NCBI GenBank assembly: GCA_964569055.1
Contig: CAZMSZ010000073.1
Span: 1-24,449 of the forward strand
Length of the DNA: 24,449 bases
Source of the DNA: JAWLGW01 sp964569055
GTDB taxonomy: Bacteria > Planctomycetota > J058
Reading direction: 5' to 3'
Part shown: piece after piece, positions 1 to 7,504 of the stretch
How the letters are laid out: each line of letters starts with the position of its first letter
Numbering within the stretch: the stretch's first letter is position 1
Notes under the pieces: model-generated
The model's input: the letters and a program-made list of their open reading frames with translations, nothing else
Databases searched by the model: none
Told to the model about the DNA's origin: nothing
Made by a program: the position numbers and the translations under genes

Positions 1-2
1 AG

Positions 3-806
3 TTCACCGAGGCGGGCGAGGTCTCGCTGTGGATCGGGCGCGCGACCGGTCGGCCCGGCGAGCCCGAGCGGGTCGCGTTCGCGGTGCGCGACACCGGGAT
101 CGGGATCGCGCGCGACAAGCACGAGATGATCTTCGAGGCGTTTCAGCAGGCGGACGCCTCCACCAGCCGGACCTACGGCGGGACCGGCCTGGGGCTCACG
201 ATCAGCCGCGAGATCGTGCGGCTGCTCGGGGGCGAGATCACGGTCGAGAGCGCGCCCGGGGCGGGGAGCACGTTCACGGTGCTCCTCCCGCTCGAGCCGC
301 CGAGCGTGGAGCCCGGGCCCGGGCCGCGCCGCGCCCTGCTCGAGGACCTCGCCGGCGCGACCTCGACGGAGGGGGCGGCCGCGGCGGAGCCGCTGAGCGG
401 GCGCGTCCTGGTGGTCGATGACGACGTGCGCAACCTGTTCGCGATCACGAGCCTGCTCGAGGCGCAGGGGCTCGAGGTCCTGACCGGCGAGACCGCGGCC
501 GAGGCGATCGCCCTGCTGGAGCGCGACGGCACGATCGACCTCGTGCTGATGGACATCATGCTGCCCGAGCTGGACGGCTACGAGGCGACCCGGCGGATCC
601 GCCGCCTGCCCGGCCGCGAGGCGCTGCCGATCGTCGCGCTGACCGCCAAGGCGATGCCGGAGGACCGGCAGCGCTGCCTGGACGCCGGCTGCACCGACTT
701 CGTGCCCAAGCCGGTCGACACGAGGCGGCTGCTCGAGGTGCTGCGGGAGCACCTCCGGCGCGGGAGAGGTGCCCATGGCGACGAGCGGCGGCAGCGCGCC
801 GAGTGA
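3..806 (+). CDS. Hybrid histidine kinase, C-terminal part (HATPase + receiver), cut by window edge
   Basis: The open frame is already running at base 3, so the start, sensor part and phospho-accepting histidine lie outside the window. What is visible is the end of a HATPase_c domain with the N/G1 signature DTGIGI, an F-box (FEAFQQAD) and the G2 box GGTGLGLTIS. An Ala/Gly/Pro-rich linker follows, then a receiver domain with the acidic triad DDD, the phospho-acceptor Asp in LVLMDIMLPELDG and the conserved Lys in FVPKPVD. It would autophosphorylate and pass phosphate to its own receiver, as in class hybrid kinases. The 3' end overlaps the next kinase gene by about 30 bases, so the two are translationally linked. 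The signal it senses cannot be told from this fragment. Confidence 0.93.
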   Translation, partial: FTEAGEVSLWIGRATGRPGEPERVAFAVRDTGIGIARDKHEMIFEAFQQADASTSRTYGGTGLGLTISREIVRLLGGEITVESAPGAGSTFTVLLPLEPPSVEPGPGPRRALLEDLAGATSTEGAAAAEPLSGRVLVVDDDVRNLFAITSLLEAQGLEVLTGETAAEAIALLERDGTIDLVLMDIMLPELDGYEATRRIRRLPGREALPIVALTAKAMPEDRQRCLDAGCTDFVPKPVDTRRLLEVLREHLRRGRGAHGDERRQRAE

Positions 807-2397
807 CGAGCGCCCCGCGGTCCTGATCGTCGACGACGATCCGGGCACGCTGGTCGCGGTGGAGTCGATCCTGGAGGGCGCGGGCTACCGGCTGGTGCGC
901 GCGTCCTCGGGGCACGAGGCGCTGCGCAAGGTGCTCGCCGACGACTTCGCGGTGATCCTGCTCGACCTGCGCATGCCGGGGCTGGACGGGCTCGAGGTGG
1001 CGCGCCTGATCAAGGCGCGGCCGCGCACCCACCACGTCCCGATCATGTTCCTCACCGGGGCCGGCGGCCCCGACCCGGCGGCGCTCGCCTACGCGACCGG
1101 GGCGGTCGACTACCTCGAGAAGCCGGTCCGCCCCGAGGTGGTGCGCGCCAAGGTGGCGAGCCTGGTCCAGCTCTACCGCCGCGCGCGCGAGCTGCGGGCG
1201 GAGGCGGCCCAGGCGGGCGAGCGCGCGCTGCTCGCGCAGGAGGAGCGCGCCCGCCGACGCTACCGGACCTTGGCCGAGGCGATCCCCCAGATCGTGTGGA
1301 CCGCGCAGGCGGACGGCGCGGTGGTGTACGTCAACCGGCGCTTCGAGCGCTACACCGGGACGGAGGCGGAGGCGGCGCTCGGCTGGGGGTGGGTCGCGCA
1401 GGTCCACCCCGAGGACACCGCCGGCCTGCTCGACCGCTGGCGCGCGGCGATCGTGCAGCACGAGCCGTTCGAGGGCGAGGCGCGGCTGCGCGCCGCCGAC
1501 GGGAGCTGGCGCTGGCACCTGTGGCGCGCCGAGCCGGAGCGGGACGAGGAGGGGCAGGTGGTGGCCTGGCTCGGCACGGCCACGGACATCGAGGAGCAGA
1601 AGCAGGCCCACGCGGCCGCGCGCGCCGCGGTCGCCGCGCGCGACGAGTTCCTGAGCGTGGCCTCGCACGAGCTGCGCACGCCGCTGACCGCGCTGGCCCT
1701 CAGCTTGCAGGTGCTCCGCACGCAGCTCGAGCGGGCGGGCGGGACCAAGCCGGTCGCCGAGCGGCTCTCGGCCGTGCAGCGCCATATCGATCGGCTCACC
1801 CGCCTCGTGAACCAGCTCCTGGACGTGGCCCGGATCGAGGGCGGGCAGCTGGCGATCGAGCGGGAGGCGTGCGACCTCGGCGAGCTGGTGGCGGAGGTGG
1901 TGGCCCGGCTGCAGCCCGAGGCGCGGCGCGCGGGTTGCACGATCCGAGCCCAGGTCGAGCGGCCGATCCGCGGGTGCTGGGACCGGCTCGGCCTCGACCA
2001 GGTGGTGACCAACGTGCTGAGCAACGCGATCAAGTACGGCGCGAACAAGCCGATCGACGTCTCGCTGGCCCGGACCGATCGCGGCGTGCGGCTGGTGATC
2101 CGCGACCGCGGGATCGGGATCAGCGGCGAGGACCTGACCCGGATCTTCGAGCGGTTCACGCGCGCGGTGCCGTGGCGCGCGTACGGGGGGCTGGGCCTCG
2201 GCCTGTACATCACCCGTCAGATCGTCGCCGCGCACGGAGGGGAGATCTCGGCGGACGGCAGGCCGGGCGAGGGGGCGACCTTCACGATCGAGCTCCCGCT
2301 CGCCCTCCCACCCTGCGTGCCGGTCGTGAACGTGCCCGACGCCGAGCCCGCGGCCGCGGGGGCGCCCGACGTGCGGGAGTCCGCTCGAGATGCCTGA
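775..2397 (+). CDS. Response regulator receiver-PAS-histidine kinase (REC-PAS-HisKA-HATPase_c)
   Basis: A cytoplasmic kinase of about 540 residues with no membrane segments. An N-terminal receiver (residues 15-130) has DDD at 20-22 and the phospho-Asp at D64. It is followed by a short coiled coil, a PAS/PAC fold (about 160-280, with YVNRRFERYTG and WLGTATDIEEQK), a HisKA domain with phospho-acceptor H298 in SHELRTPL, and a HATPase_c domain with DRGIGIS and GLGLGLYITRQ. ATG 775 is chosen because GGAGAGG lies five bases upstream; a GTG at 769 is in frame but lies on top of that site. With the receiver at the N-terminus, kinase output is probably gated by phosphotransfer from another kinase, perhaps the hybrid kinase just upstream. 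The 3' end overlaps the next gene by 8 bases. Confidence 0.93.
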   Translation: MATSGGSAPSDERPAVLIVDDDPGTLVAVESILEGAGYRLVRASSGHEALRKVLADDFAVILLDLRMPGLDGLEVARLIKARPRTHHVPIMFLTGAGGPDPAALAYATGAVDYLEKPVRPEVVRAKVASLVQLYRRARELRAEAAQAGERALLAQEERARRRYRTLAEAIPQIVWTAQADGAVVYVNRRFERYTGTEAEAALGWGWVAQVHPEDTAGLLDRWRAAIVQHEPFEGEARLRAADGSWRWHLWRAEPERDEEGQVVAWLGTATDIEEQKQAHAAARAAVAARDEFLSVASHELRTPLTALALSLQVLRTQLERAGGTKPVAERLSAVQRHIDRLTRLVNQLLDVARIEGGQLAIEREACDLGELVAEVVARLQPEARRAGCTIRAQVERPIRGCWDRLGLDQVVTNVLSNAIKYGANKPIDVSLARTDRGVRLVIRDRGIGISGEDLTRIFERFTRAVPWRAYGGLGLGLYITRQIVAAHGGEISADGRPGEGATFTIELPLALPPCVPVVNVPDAEPAAAGAPDVRESARDA

Positions 2398-2797
2398 CCG
2401 TCGCCCGCCCGACGAGGAGATCCCGGCCGAGGTCCGCGACCTCATCTATCAGCACATCGACGCGGTGGAGCAGCTCGAGGTGCTGCTGCTGCTGCATCGC
2501 GGGCGCGACCGCGACTGGACCGCGCACGAGGTCTCCGAGGAGCTGCGCACCAACGTCGAGTCGACGGCGACGCGCCTCGAGGACCTCACCCACCGCGGGC
2601 TCGTGGGGGACGGGTCGCGCGCGGGGAGCTACCGGTTCGAGCCCCGCACGGCCGCCCTGGGGCGCGCCGTGGAGGGGCTCGCGCGGGAGTACGCGGTCCG
2701 GCGTGTGTCCGTCACCACCATGATCTTCGCCAAGCCTCTGGAGCGGATCCGGAGCTTCGCCGATGCGTTCCGGTTCCGGAGGGGTCCCGATGCCTGA
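2390..2797 (+). CDS. Small winged-helix-like protein of signalling operon
   Basis: This is a 135-residue protein that starts inside the end of the kinase gene (ATG 2390, kinase stop 2395-2397). A helical N-terminus (residues 10-40) leads into a predicted winged helix (about 45-90): WTAHEVSEELRTNVESTATR looks like the helix-turn-helix, and the following RGLVGDG...YRFEP looks like the wing. A helical tail ends in a basic segment, ERIRSFADAFRFRR. The fold resembles MarR/ArsR-type DNA-binding domains, but I do not recognise a named family and no effector pocket is evident. It sits between a sensor kinase and two small membrane proteins with overlapping reading frames, so it may act with them as output or adaptor. 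DNA binding is inferred, not shown. Confidence 0.8.
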   Translation: MPDRRPPDEEIPAEVRDLIYQHIDAVEQLEVLLLLHRGRDRDWTAHEVSEELRTNVESTATRLEDLTHRGLVGDGSRAGSYRFEPRTAALGRAVEGLAREYAVRRVSVTTMIFAKPLERIRSFADAFRFRRGPDA

Positions 2798-3047
2798 GAT
2801 CGTCTACGCGATGGGAACGGTGCTCAGCTTGATCTGCGCCGTCATGCTGCTGCGGGGCTACTTCCGCAACCGGCTCCCGCTGCTGCTGTGGAGCGCGCTC
2901 TGCTTCGTGGGGCTCAGCGCCAACAACGCGCTCCTGTTCCTCGATCGGATCACGGTGCCCGAGATCGACCTCTCGGTCTTCCGGGGCCTGACGGCGCTGG
3001 TGGCGCTCGCCCTGCTCGTCTACGGCCTCATCTCGGAGGCCTCATGA
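2790..3047 (+). CDS. DUF5985-like small membrane protein (first of tandem pair)
   Basis: The protein has about 85 residues and three predicted transmembrane helices (roughly 3-24, 31-52, 60-82) with short loops. ATG 2790 is preferred because GGAGGGG lies five bases upstream; this makes it overlap the previous stop by 8 bases. A longer in-frame start at 2763 has no such site. Conserved-looking positions are LRGY at the end of helix 1, NN in helix 2 (SANNALLFLD), and an Arg before helix 3. The size, topology and operon position match what I recall of the DUF5985 family, small membrane proteins of unknown function often found next to histidine kinases. The partner encoded downstream has the same layout. 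Confidence 0.82.
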   Translation: MPEIVYAMGTVLSLICAVMLLRGYFRNRLPLLLWSALCFVGLSANNALLFLDRITVPEIDLSVFRGLTALVALALLVYGLISEAS

Positions 3048-3072
3048 GCGGGACCGAGCAGGAGGGTGCGGC

Positions 3073-3357
3073 GTGAACCCGATCAACCAGTTCATGTCCG
3101 GCGCCGTGATGCTGGCGAGCTGGGCGGCGGGGCTGTTCTTCCTGCGCTTCTGGCAGCGCACCCGCGACCGCTTCTTCGGGATGTTCGCCGTCGCCTTCTG
3201 GCTCCTCGCCCTCGAGCGGATCCTGCTGCTGATGCTCGACCCGGTGTGGGGCGACGAGACCCGCACCTACGTCTACCTGATCCGCTCGCTCGCGTTCGTG
3301 GTGATCCTGGTGGCGATCGTCGACAAGAACCGCACGCTGCGCCCGAGCTCGCAGTGA
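3073..3357 (+). CDS. DUF5985-like small membrane protein (second of tandem pair)
   Basis: A protein of 94 residues starting at GTG 3073, with AGGAGGG six bases upstream and 25 bases after the previous stop. There are three predicted transmembrane helices (about 5-26, 36-58, 70-88). It aligns end to end with its neighbour: LRFW matches LRGY, LALERILLLMLD matches LSANNALLFLD, and an Arg precedes helix 3 in both. The helix-2 NN of the first copy is replaced by ER, giving one polar and one charged partner. This suggests a heteromeric membrane complex, perhaps a signal-input module for the upstream kinases. Function is unknown. The gene ends one base before the convergent receiver gene. Confidence 0.82.
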   Translation: MNPINQFMSGAVMLASWAAGLFFLRFWQRTRDRFFGMFAVAFWLLALERILLLMLDPVWGDETRTYVYLIRSLAFVVILVAIVDKNRTLRPSSQ

Positions 3358-3358
3358 G

Positions 3359-3712
3359 CTACACCGCGTGCTCCTCGAGCACCTGCCACAGCTCCTCGAG
3401 CACGACCGGCTTGAGCAGCACCGCGGTCGGCGCGAGGGCCGAGAGGTCGACGCGGGCCGCCGTGAGCACGACCACGGGGATTTGGGCCAGCTCGGGGCGC
3501 GCGCGCTGCTCCTCGAGGAAGGTCGCCCCGTCCATCCCCGGCATCATGAGGTCGAGCAGGATCAGGCCCGGGCGCGCGCCCGCGGCGAGCACGTCGAGCG
3601 CCGCCCGGCCGTCGTGGGCCTGCAGCACGCCGTATCCCTGAAGCTCGAGCAGCTCCGCGAGCGACTCGCGGATGTCGAGGTCGTCTTCGACGATCAGGAC
3701 CTGCCCGGGCAC
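3359..3712 (-). CDS. Single-domain response regulator (CheY-like receiver)
   Basis: A stand-alone receiver of 117 residues: EDD at 9-11, phospho-Asp D54 in LILLDLMMPGMDG, VVVLTA with the conserved Thr, and Lys in LLKPV near residue 103. There is no output domain, so it should relay phosphate to or from another protein. The start is GTG 3712, with GGAGG four bases upstream on the minus strand. Its stop is one base from the end of the opposite-strand DUF5985-like gene. It faces away from the gene at 3926, leaving a 213-base divergent promoter region. A partner kinase is not identifiable, though the kinases in region 1 are obvious candidates. Confidence 0.92.
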   Translation of the reverse strand: MPGQVLIVEDDLDIRESLAELLELQGYGVLQAHDGRAALDVLAAGARPGLILLDLMMPGMDGATFLEEQRARPELAQIPVVVLTAARVDLSALAPTAVLLKPVVLEELWQVLEEHAV

Positions 3713-3882
3713 GCGGCCTCCAGCCCATCCACCTTACCGTCGCGCTGCATGGGCCGCGCTGCCGGGGCTGGCCGTGCCACGCGCGGACTCGCGGCGTCAA
3801 GCGCATCTGGGTCGTTCTCCGCGCTCCGTTGCGCACACTTTCGCGCTGGCGTATCGCGGCGCGACCGGGGATGTTGAGACTA

Positions 3883-3907
3883 CGCTCGTGGATGCGGGGT
3901 ACGAGCG
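3883..3907. promoter_or_regulatory. Inverted repeat in divergent leader
   Basis: CGCTCGT (3883-3889) and its exact reverse complement ACGAGCG (3901-3907) flank an 11-base spacer just before the ribosome-binding site of the gene at 3926. It could be an operator half-site pair or a leader hairpin; nothing in the sequence distinguishes these. Confidence 0.35.
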
Positions 3908-3925
3908 GTGCTCCAAGGAGGAGCC

Positions 3926-4176
3926 ATGACCGAGCAGGCGTCGCCCCCCGAGCCCGTGCAGCCCGTGAGCGCCTCGGCCCTCCGCGCGCTCCTCGAGGTG
4001 TCGCTCCCCGGCGCGCAGGCGGACGAGGCCCACGCGGAGGCGGACGCCGAGGACAGCGCGTCGTCGGCCGCGCGCGGGCGCGAGCTCGTGCCCCTCGCCG
4101 AGGACGAGCGGCTGCTCGACGAGGTGGCCGCGTTCCTCGCGCTGGCCCGCGGGGCCGGCGAGCCCGGCCCCGAGTC
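3926..4176 (+). CDS. Hypothetical acidic protein, 3' end lost in assembly gap
   Basis: Only about 83 residues are visible before the run of Ns. ATG 3926 has a strong AAGGAGGAG site 3-5 bases upstream; an in-frame start at 3908 is less well placed. Nearly every codon ends in G or C, so this is genuine coding sequence. The piece is rich in Ala and Glu/Asp, has no signal peptide or membrane segment, and contains a helical stretch ending LLDEVAAFLALARG. No family is recognised. It is divergent from the receiver gene at 3359-3712 and, if the scaffold is correctly oriented, convergent with the lipoprotein fragment beyond the gap. Confidence 0.72.
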
Positions 4177-4276
4177 NNNNNNNNNNNNNNNNNNNNNNNN
4201 NNNNNNNNNNNNNNNNNNNNNNNNNNNNNNNNNNNNNNNNNNNNNNNNNNNNNNNNNNNNNNNNNNNNNNNNNNNN
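4177..4276. other. Assembly gap (100 N)
   Basis: Exactly 100 unknown bases, the conventional placeholder for a gap of unknown size. Reading frames drawn across it are not meaningful. It separates the 3' part of the plus-strand gene at 3926 from the C-terminus of the minus-strand gene on the next contig. Confidence 0.98.
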
Positions 4277-5357
4277 AGCCCGGTGGTCGGGCTGCCGTCG
4301 GCGTCGCTCACGCGGAACCGCATGTCGAGCGTGGTCGGCCCGACCACCGGCACGTCCATGGCGATCGTGAGGGGGCGGTCGATCCCGATCAGGTCGGTGC
4401 CCAGCGCCTTGATCATCTCGTGCGCGAGCAGGTCCTGGAGCTTCTCGCGCACCGCCTCGCGGACCTTCCCGTCGAGCAGTTGCAGCACCGAGTGGGTCAA
4501 CCGCCCGCTCGAGCGGATCTGGAAGTCCTCGAACTCGACGCGCACGCCGTGGACCTCGAGCCCGAGCGCGGTCTGGGTCGGCTGCGGCGGCGCCGCCGTG
4601 GCGCCGAGGATCCCGATCGCGACCAGCCGGCTGGCGCTCAGGGTCGCGCTGGTCGAGATCCCGACCGCCTTGATCCCGAGGTCGACCTCGAGCGAAGGCA
4701 GCACGAACGTGACCCGCGCCCCGCCCGACACGCCGGCGAGGTCCATCTCGGGCGCGCCGTGGCGCACGGCGCGCGCCTCGGCGCGGGCGAGGAGCGAGTC
4801 GTAGACGGGGTTGTGGGCGAGCACGATCGGCTCGACCTGGAGGTTCTTGGCCAGGCCCTCGAGCACCGGGACCGCCTTGGCGATCCCGCTGTTGCGGAAG
4901 CTGGCCGTGACCGCGCGCTCGAGGAACGCGTCCTTGGAGTGGAAGGAGCCGTAGGCGAGGGAGAAGCAGCCGCGCGAGCGCTGGTCCTTGCCGTCGCGCG
5001 CCTCGACCTCGATGAAGTTGACCCCGGGCGTGAGCGTGACCCGCGCCTCCCAGCGGTCGCCGCCGATCGGGGCCGCGGCGATCCGGCCGATCGTGACCGA
5101 GGTCACACCGTTCGGGTCGCTGACCGCCACCCGCACGCGGACGTCGGGCACCGTGACGAGCGACCCGCGAATCGGCTCGAGCACCGCGATCCGCGGCCCC
5201 TGCGTGGCGGGGTCGAGCACGCGCCCCGCGCCGACCGCCCCGCGCTCGAACGGACCGACCGGACCCTGCGCCGCGGGGGCCGCGGCGGTCGAGGCGGCGA
5301 GCGCGCTGCCGGCGCCGCGGGGGAGGCCGTTGCTCTGCTCCGCGCAGCCTGCGGCCA
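4277..5357 (-). CDS. Probable secreted lipoprotein with Ig-like and TULIP-like regions; both ends missing
   Basis: One minus-strand frame fills this whole 1081-base contig, giving about 360 residues with both ends in gaps. The visible part opens with AAGCAEQ, which resembles a lipobox cleavage site, so the signal peptide is probably in the 5358-5457 gap. After an Ala/Pro-rich linker comes an Ig-like beta domain (IAVLEPIRGSLVTV through VNFIEVEARDGKDQR). Then comes a long region of alternating beta strands with amphipathic helices (LTHSVLQLLDGKVREAVREKLQDLLAHEMIKALG) that looks like a lipid-binding TULIP/BPI-type fold. The assignment to TULIP is by pattern, not by a diagnostic motif. The 1134-residue protein at 15793-19197 has the same Ig-then-TULIP order. 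Confidence 0.7.
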
Positions 5358-5457
5358 NNNNNNNNNNNNNNNNNNNNNNNNNNNNNNNNNNNNNNNNNNN
5401 NNNNNNNNNNNNNNNNNNNNNNNNNNNNNNNNNNNNNNNNNNNNNNNNNNNNNNNNN
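5358..5457. other. Assembly gap (100 N)
   Basis: A second run of exactly 100 unknown bases. It hides the N-terminus of the minus-strand lipoprotein. Between it and 5693 are 235 bases with lower third-position GC and no convincing gene. A minus-strand GTG at 5530 has GGAGG upstream, but the codon use after it is not coding-like. Confidence 0.98.
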
Positions 5458-5692
5458 GTGCGGCCGGGCGATCGTGCGAAGTCGTGACGCCGCAGCGCTC
5501 CGAGCGAACGGCTTGAGCTTTGCGCACCACGCTCGCCTCCGCCCCTGGCGGAGACCGGCGGGAGTCGGGGTCGCGGACATCGAGGAGGTCGCGGTGGCGG
5601 TTGGTGACGACCTAGCGCTGGCACGGCCCAGCACCAGCGAGGAGGACGGACGGAAGCCCGACGGCGGCGCGGTCCTGACCGAGGAGGACGGT

Positions 5693-7504
5693 GTGGACCA
5701 GGCGCCCGAGCGCGAGGACGTGATCCACCTGTTGCTCGTCGAGGACAACCCCGACGACGCCTTCTTGATCCGCGACATGCTGAGCGAGGCGGCGGGGCGC
5801 GGCGAGCTCGGGCGGTTCGAGATCAGCCACGCCACCGACCTCGCGGCCGCGCGCGAGGTGCTCGGCAACGGCGCCGCCGTCCGCCTGGTGCTGCTCGACC
5901 TCTCGCTCCCCGACTCCGACGGCCTGGCGACGTTCGACCGCCTCCGCGCGGCCGCCCCCGGGACGGCCGTCGTCGTCCTGTCGGGGCTCGAGGACGAGCG
6001 GGTGGCCCTCGACGCCGTCCGCCGCGGCGCGCAGGACTACCTCGTCAAGGGGACGGTCGACGCCGACGTGCTCGCCCGCGCGGTGCGCTACTCGCTCGAG
6101 CGCTCGCGCTACAGCGACCAGCTCCGGACGAGCCACGAGCGCTTCCGCAAGACGCTCGAGGAGAGCGACGAGCCCACCCTGATCCTCGATCGCCAGGGGG
6201 CGGTCACGTTCCTCAACCCGGCGGCGCGCGCCGAGCTCGGCGAGCGGGCCGCCGGCGTCGAGCGGGGCGCGTTCGAGCTCGACGGCGCGGGGGCGCAGCG
6301 CCTGGCCCTGCGCGGCGAGGGTGAGGAGCCGTTCGAGCTGCGCGCCCGCGTGACGGACACGGTGTGGGAGGGCCAGCTCGCCTACATGGCGGCGCTGCGC
6401 CGGCCGATCACCGCCGCCGGGGCCGAGGAGGTCGAGGAGGGCAGCAGCGACGAGGAGGCCCCGGTGCCGCCCGTCAGCATCAGCGAGGCGACCGCCGCCG
6501 CGGGCGCGGCCTCGCGCTTCGAGGGGTTGCGCACCGCCAGCCCCGCCATGCGCGAGCTGTTCAAGACGTGCGAGCGGGTAGCGCCGACCTCGGCCTCGGT
6601 GCTGCTCCTGGGCGAGACGGGGACCGGCAAGGAGCTGCTCGCGCGCGCGATCCACAAGCGCTCCCACCGCACCGGGCGGTTCGTGGCGGTCAACTGCGGG
6701 GCGTTCCCCGAGGGGCTGGTCGAGTCGGAGCTGTTCGGCCACGAGAAGGGCGCGTTCACCGGCGCCACCGCCGCCAAGGACGGCCTGTTCCGCCACGCCG
6801 ACGGGGGCACGATCCTGCTCGACGAGGTGGGGAACCTCGACCCGCCGGCGCAGCTCGCGCTCTTGCGCACGCTGCAGGAGCGGACCGTGCGCCCGGTGGG
6901 CGGCAACCGCGAGATCCCCGTCGACGTGCGCGTGCTCGCAGCCACCAGCATCCCGCTGTTCGACGCGGTCCGCGACGGGCGCTTCCGCGAGGACCTCCTC
7001 TACCGGCTGGACGTGATCCGGATCGAGGTGCTCCCGCTGCGCGAGCGGCCCGAGGACATCCTGCACCTGTTCCAGCTGTTCGCCGAGGAGCTCGGCGAGC
7101 GCTACGGGGTCGAGCTGCCCGAGCTGGGGCAGGGCTTCCTCGAGGCCATGCTCGCCTACGCCTGGCCGGGGAACGTGCGGCAGCTCGAGAACTTCACCGA
7201 GCGCCTGCTGCTGACCGGCGCCGCGAAGTGCTTCACGGCCCGCGACTTCCACGACTTCATGCGGCCGTATCGGCCGCGGCAGGCCTCCGCGCCGAGCGGC
7301 GAGCCCGAGCGCGCGCCCGAGGAGGTCGACATCACGCTCTCGCTCGCCGAGTTCCTCGAGACCAAGGAGCTGGTCTACCTCAAGGCCCTGCTCGCCGACC
7401 GCCAGGGGCGGATCCAGGCGGCGGCCGAGAAGGCGGGGATCAACCGCCGCACGCTGCTCCGCAAGCTCAAGAAGTACAAACTCCACAAGGAAGACTTCAA
7501 GTGA
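5693..7504 (+). CDS. Sigma-54-dependent response regulator (REC-PAS-AAA+-Fis HTH), NtrC family
   Basis: About 603 residues. The receiver has ED at 17-18, phospho-Asp D69 in LVLLDLSLPD and Lys in DYLVKG. A PAS-like segment follows (about 143-245, LILDRQGAVTFLNPAA). The AAA+ sigma-54 interaction domain has Walker A GETGTGK at 307-313, an intact GAFTGA loop at 353-358, Walker B ILLDEVGN, and WPGNVRQLENF. The C-terminus is a Fis-type helix-turn-helix (about 572-603, AAEKAGINRRTLLRKLKKY). It should bind upstream DNA and use ATP hydrolysis to open sigma-54 promoters when phosphorylated. GTG 5693 is chosen: GAGGAGG lies five bases upstream and the receiver begins nine residues in. GTG 5594 is in frame with an equally good site and would add 33 low-complexity residues. 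A PAS domain between REC and AAA+ is uncommon in this family. It overlaps the next gene in GTGA. Confidence 0.93.
   Translation: MDQAPEREDVIHLLLVEDNPDDAFLIRDMLSEAAGRGELGRFEISHATDLAAAREVLGNGAAVRLVLLDLSLPDSDGLATFDRLRAAAPGTAVVVLSGLEDERVALDAVRRGAQDYLVKGTVDADVLARAVRYSLERSRYSDQLRTSHERFRKTLEESDEPTLILDRQGAVTFLNPAARAELGERAAGVERGAFELDGAGAQRLALRGEGEEPFELRARVTDTVWEGQLAYMAALRRPITAAGAEEVEEGSSDEEAPVPPVSISEATAAAGAASRFEGLRTASPAMRELFKTCERVAPTSASVLLLGETGTGKELLARAIHKRSHRTGRFVAVNCGAFPEGLVESELFGHEKGAFTGATAAKDGLFRHADGGTILLDEVGNLDPPAQLALLRTLQERTVRPVGGNREIPVDVRVLAATSIPLFDAVRDGRFREDLLYRLDVIRIEVLPLRERPEDILHLFQLFAEELGERYGVELPELGQGFLEAMLAYAWPGNVRQLENFTERLLLTGAAKCFTARDFHDFMRPYRPRQASAPSGEPERAPEEVDITLSLAEFLETKELVYLKALLADRQGRIQAAAEKAGINRRTLLRKLKKYKLHKEDFK

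Noticed and set aside
3793..3816. Exact TGGCACG (minus strand near 3765-3771) upstream of the lone receiver gene region
   Set aside because: No TTGC-like -12 part lies at the required spacing, so it is not a usable sigma-54 site.
5509..5524. CGGCTTG-N4-TTGCG before the sigma-54 regulator gene
   Set aside because: GG and GC are in register and TTGC is intact, but only 8 of 12 positions match and the leader would be 59 or 158 bases. Too weak to list as a promoter.
5458..5530. Possible minus-strand gene start at GTG 5530 with GGAGG upstream
   Set aside because: The codons that follow have poor third-position GC compared with all neighbours and give no hydrophobic signal sequence expected for the lipoprotein beyond the gap.
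5619..5634. Exact TGGCACG element before the sigma-54 regulator gene
   Set aside because: The GC that should form the -12 part is one base too close; sigma-54 promoters do not tolerate this. It may also be coding if the GTG at 5594 is the true start.
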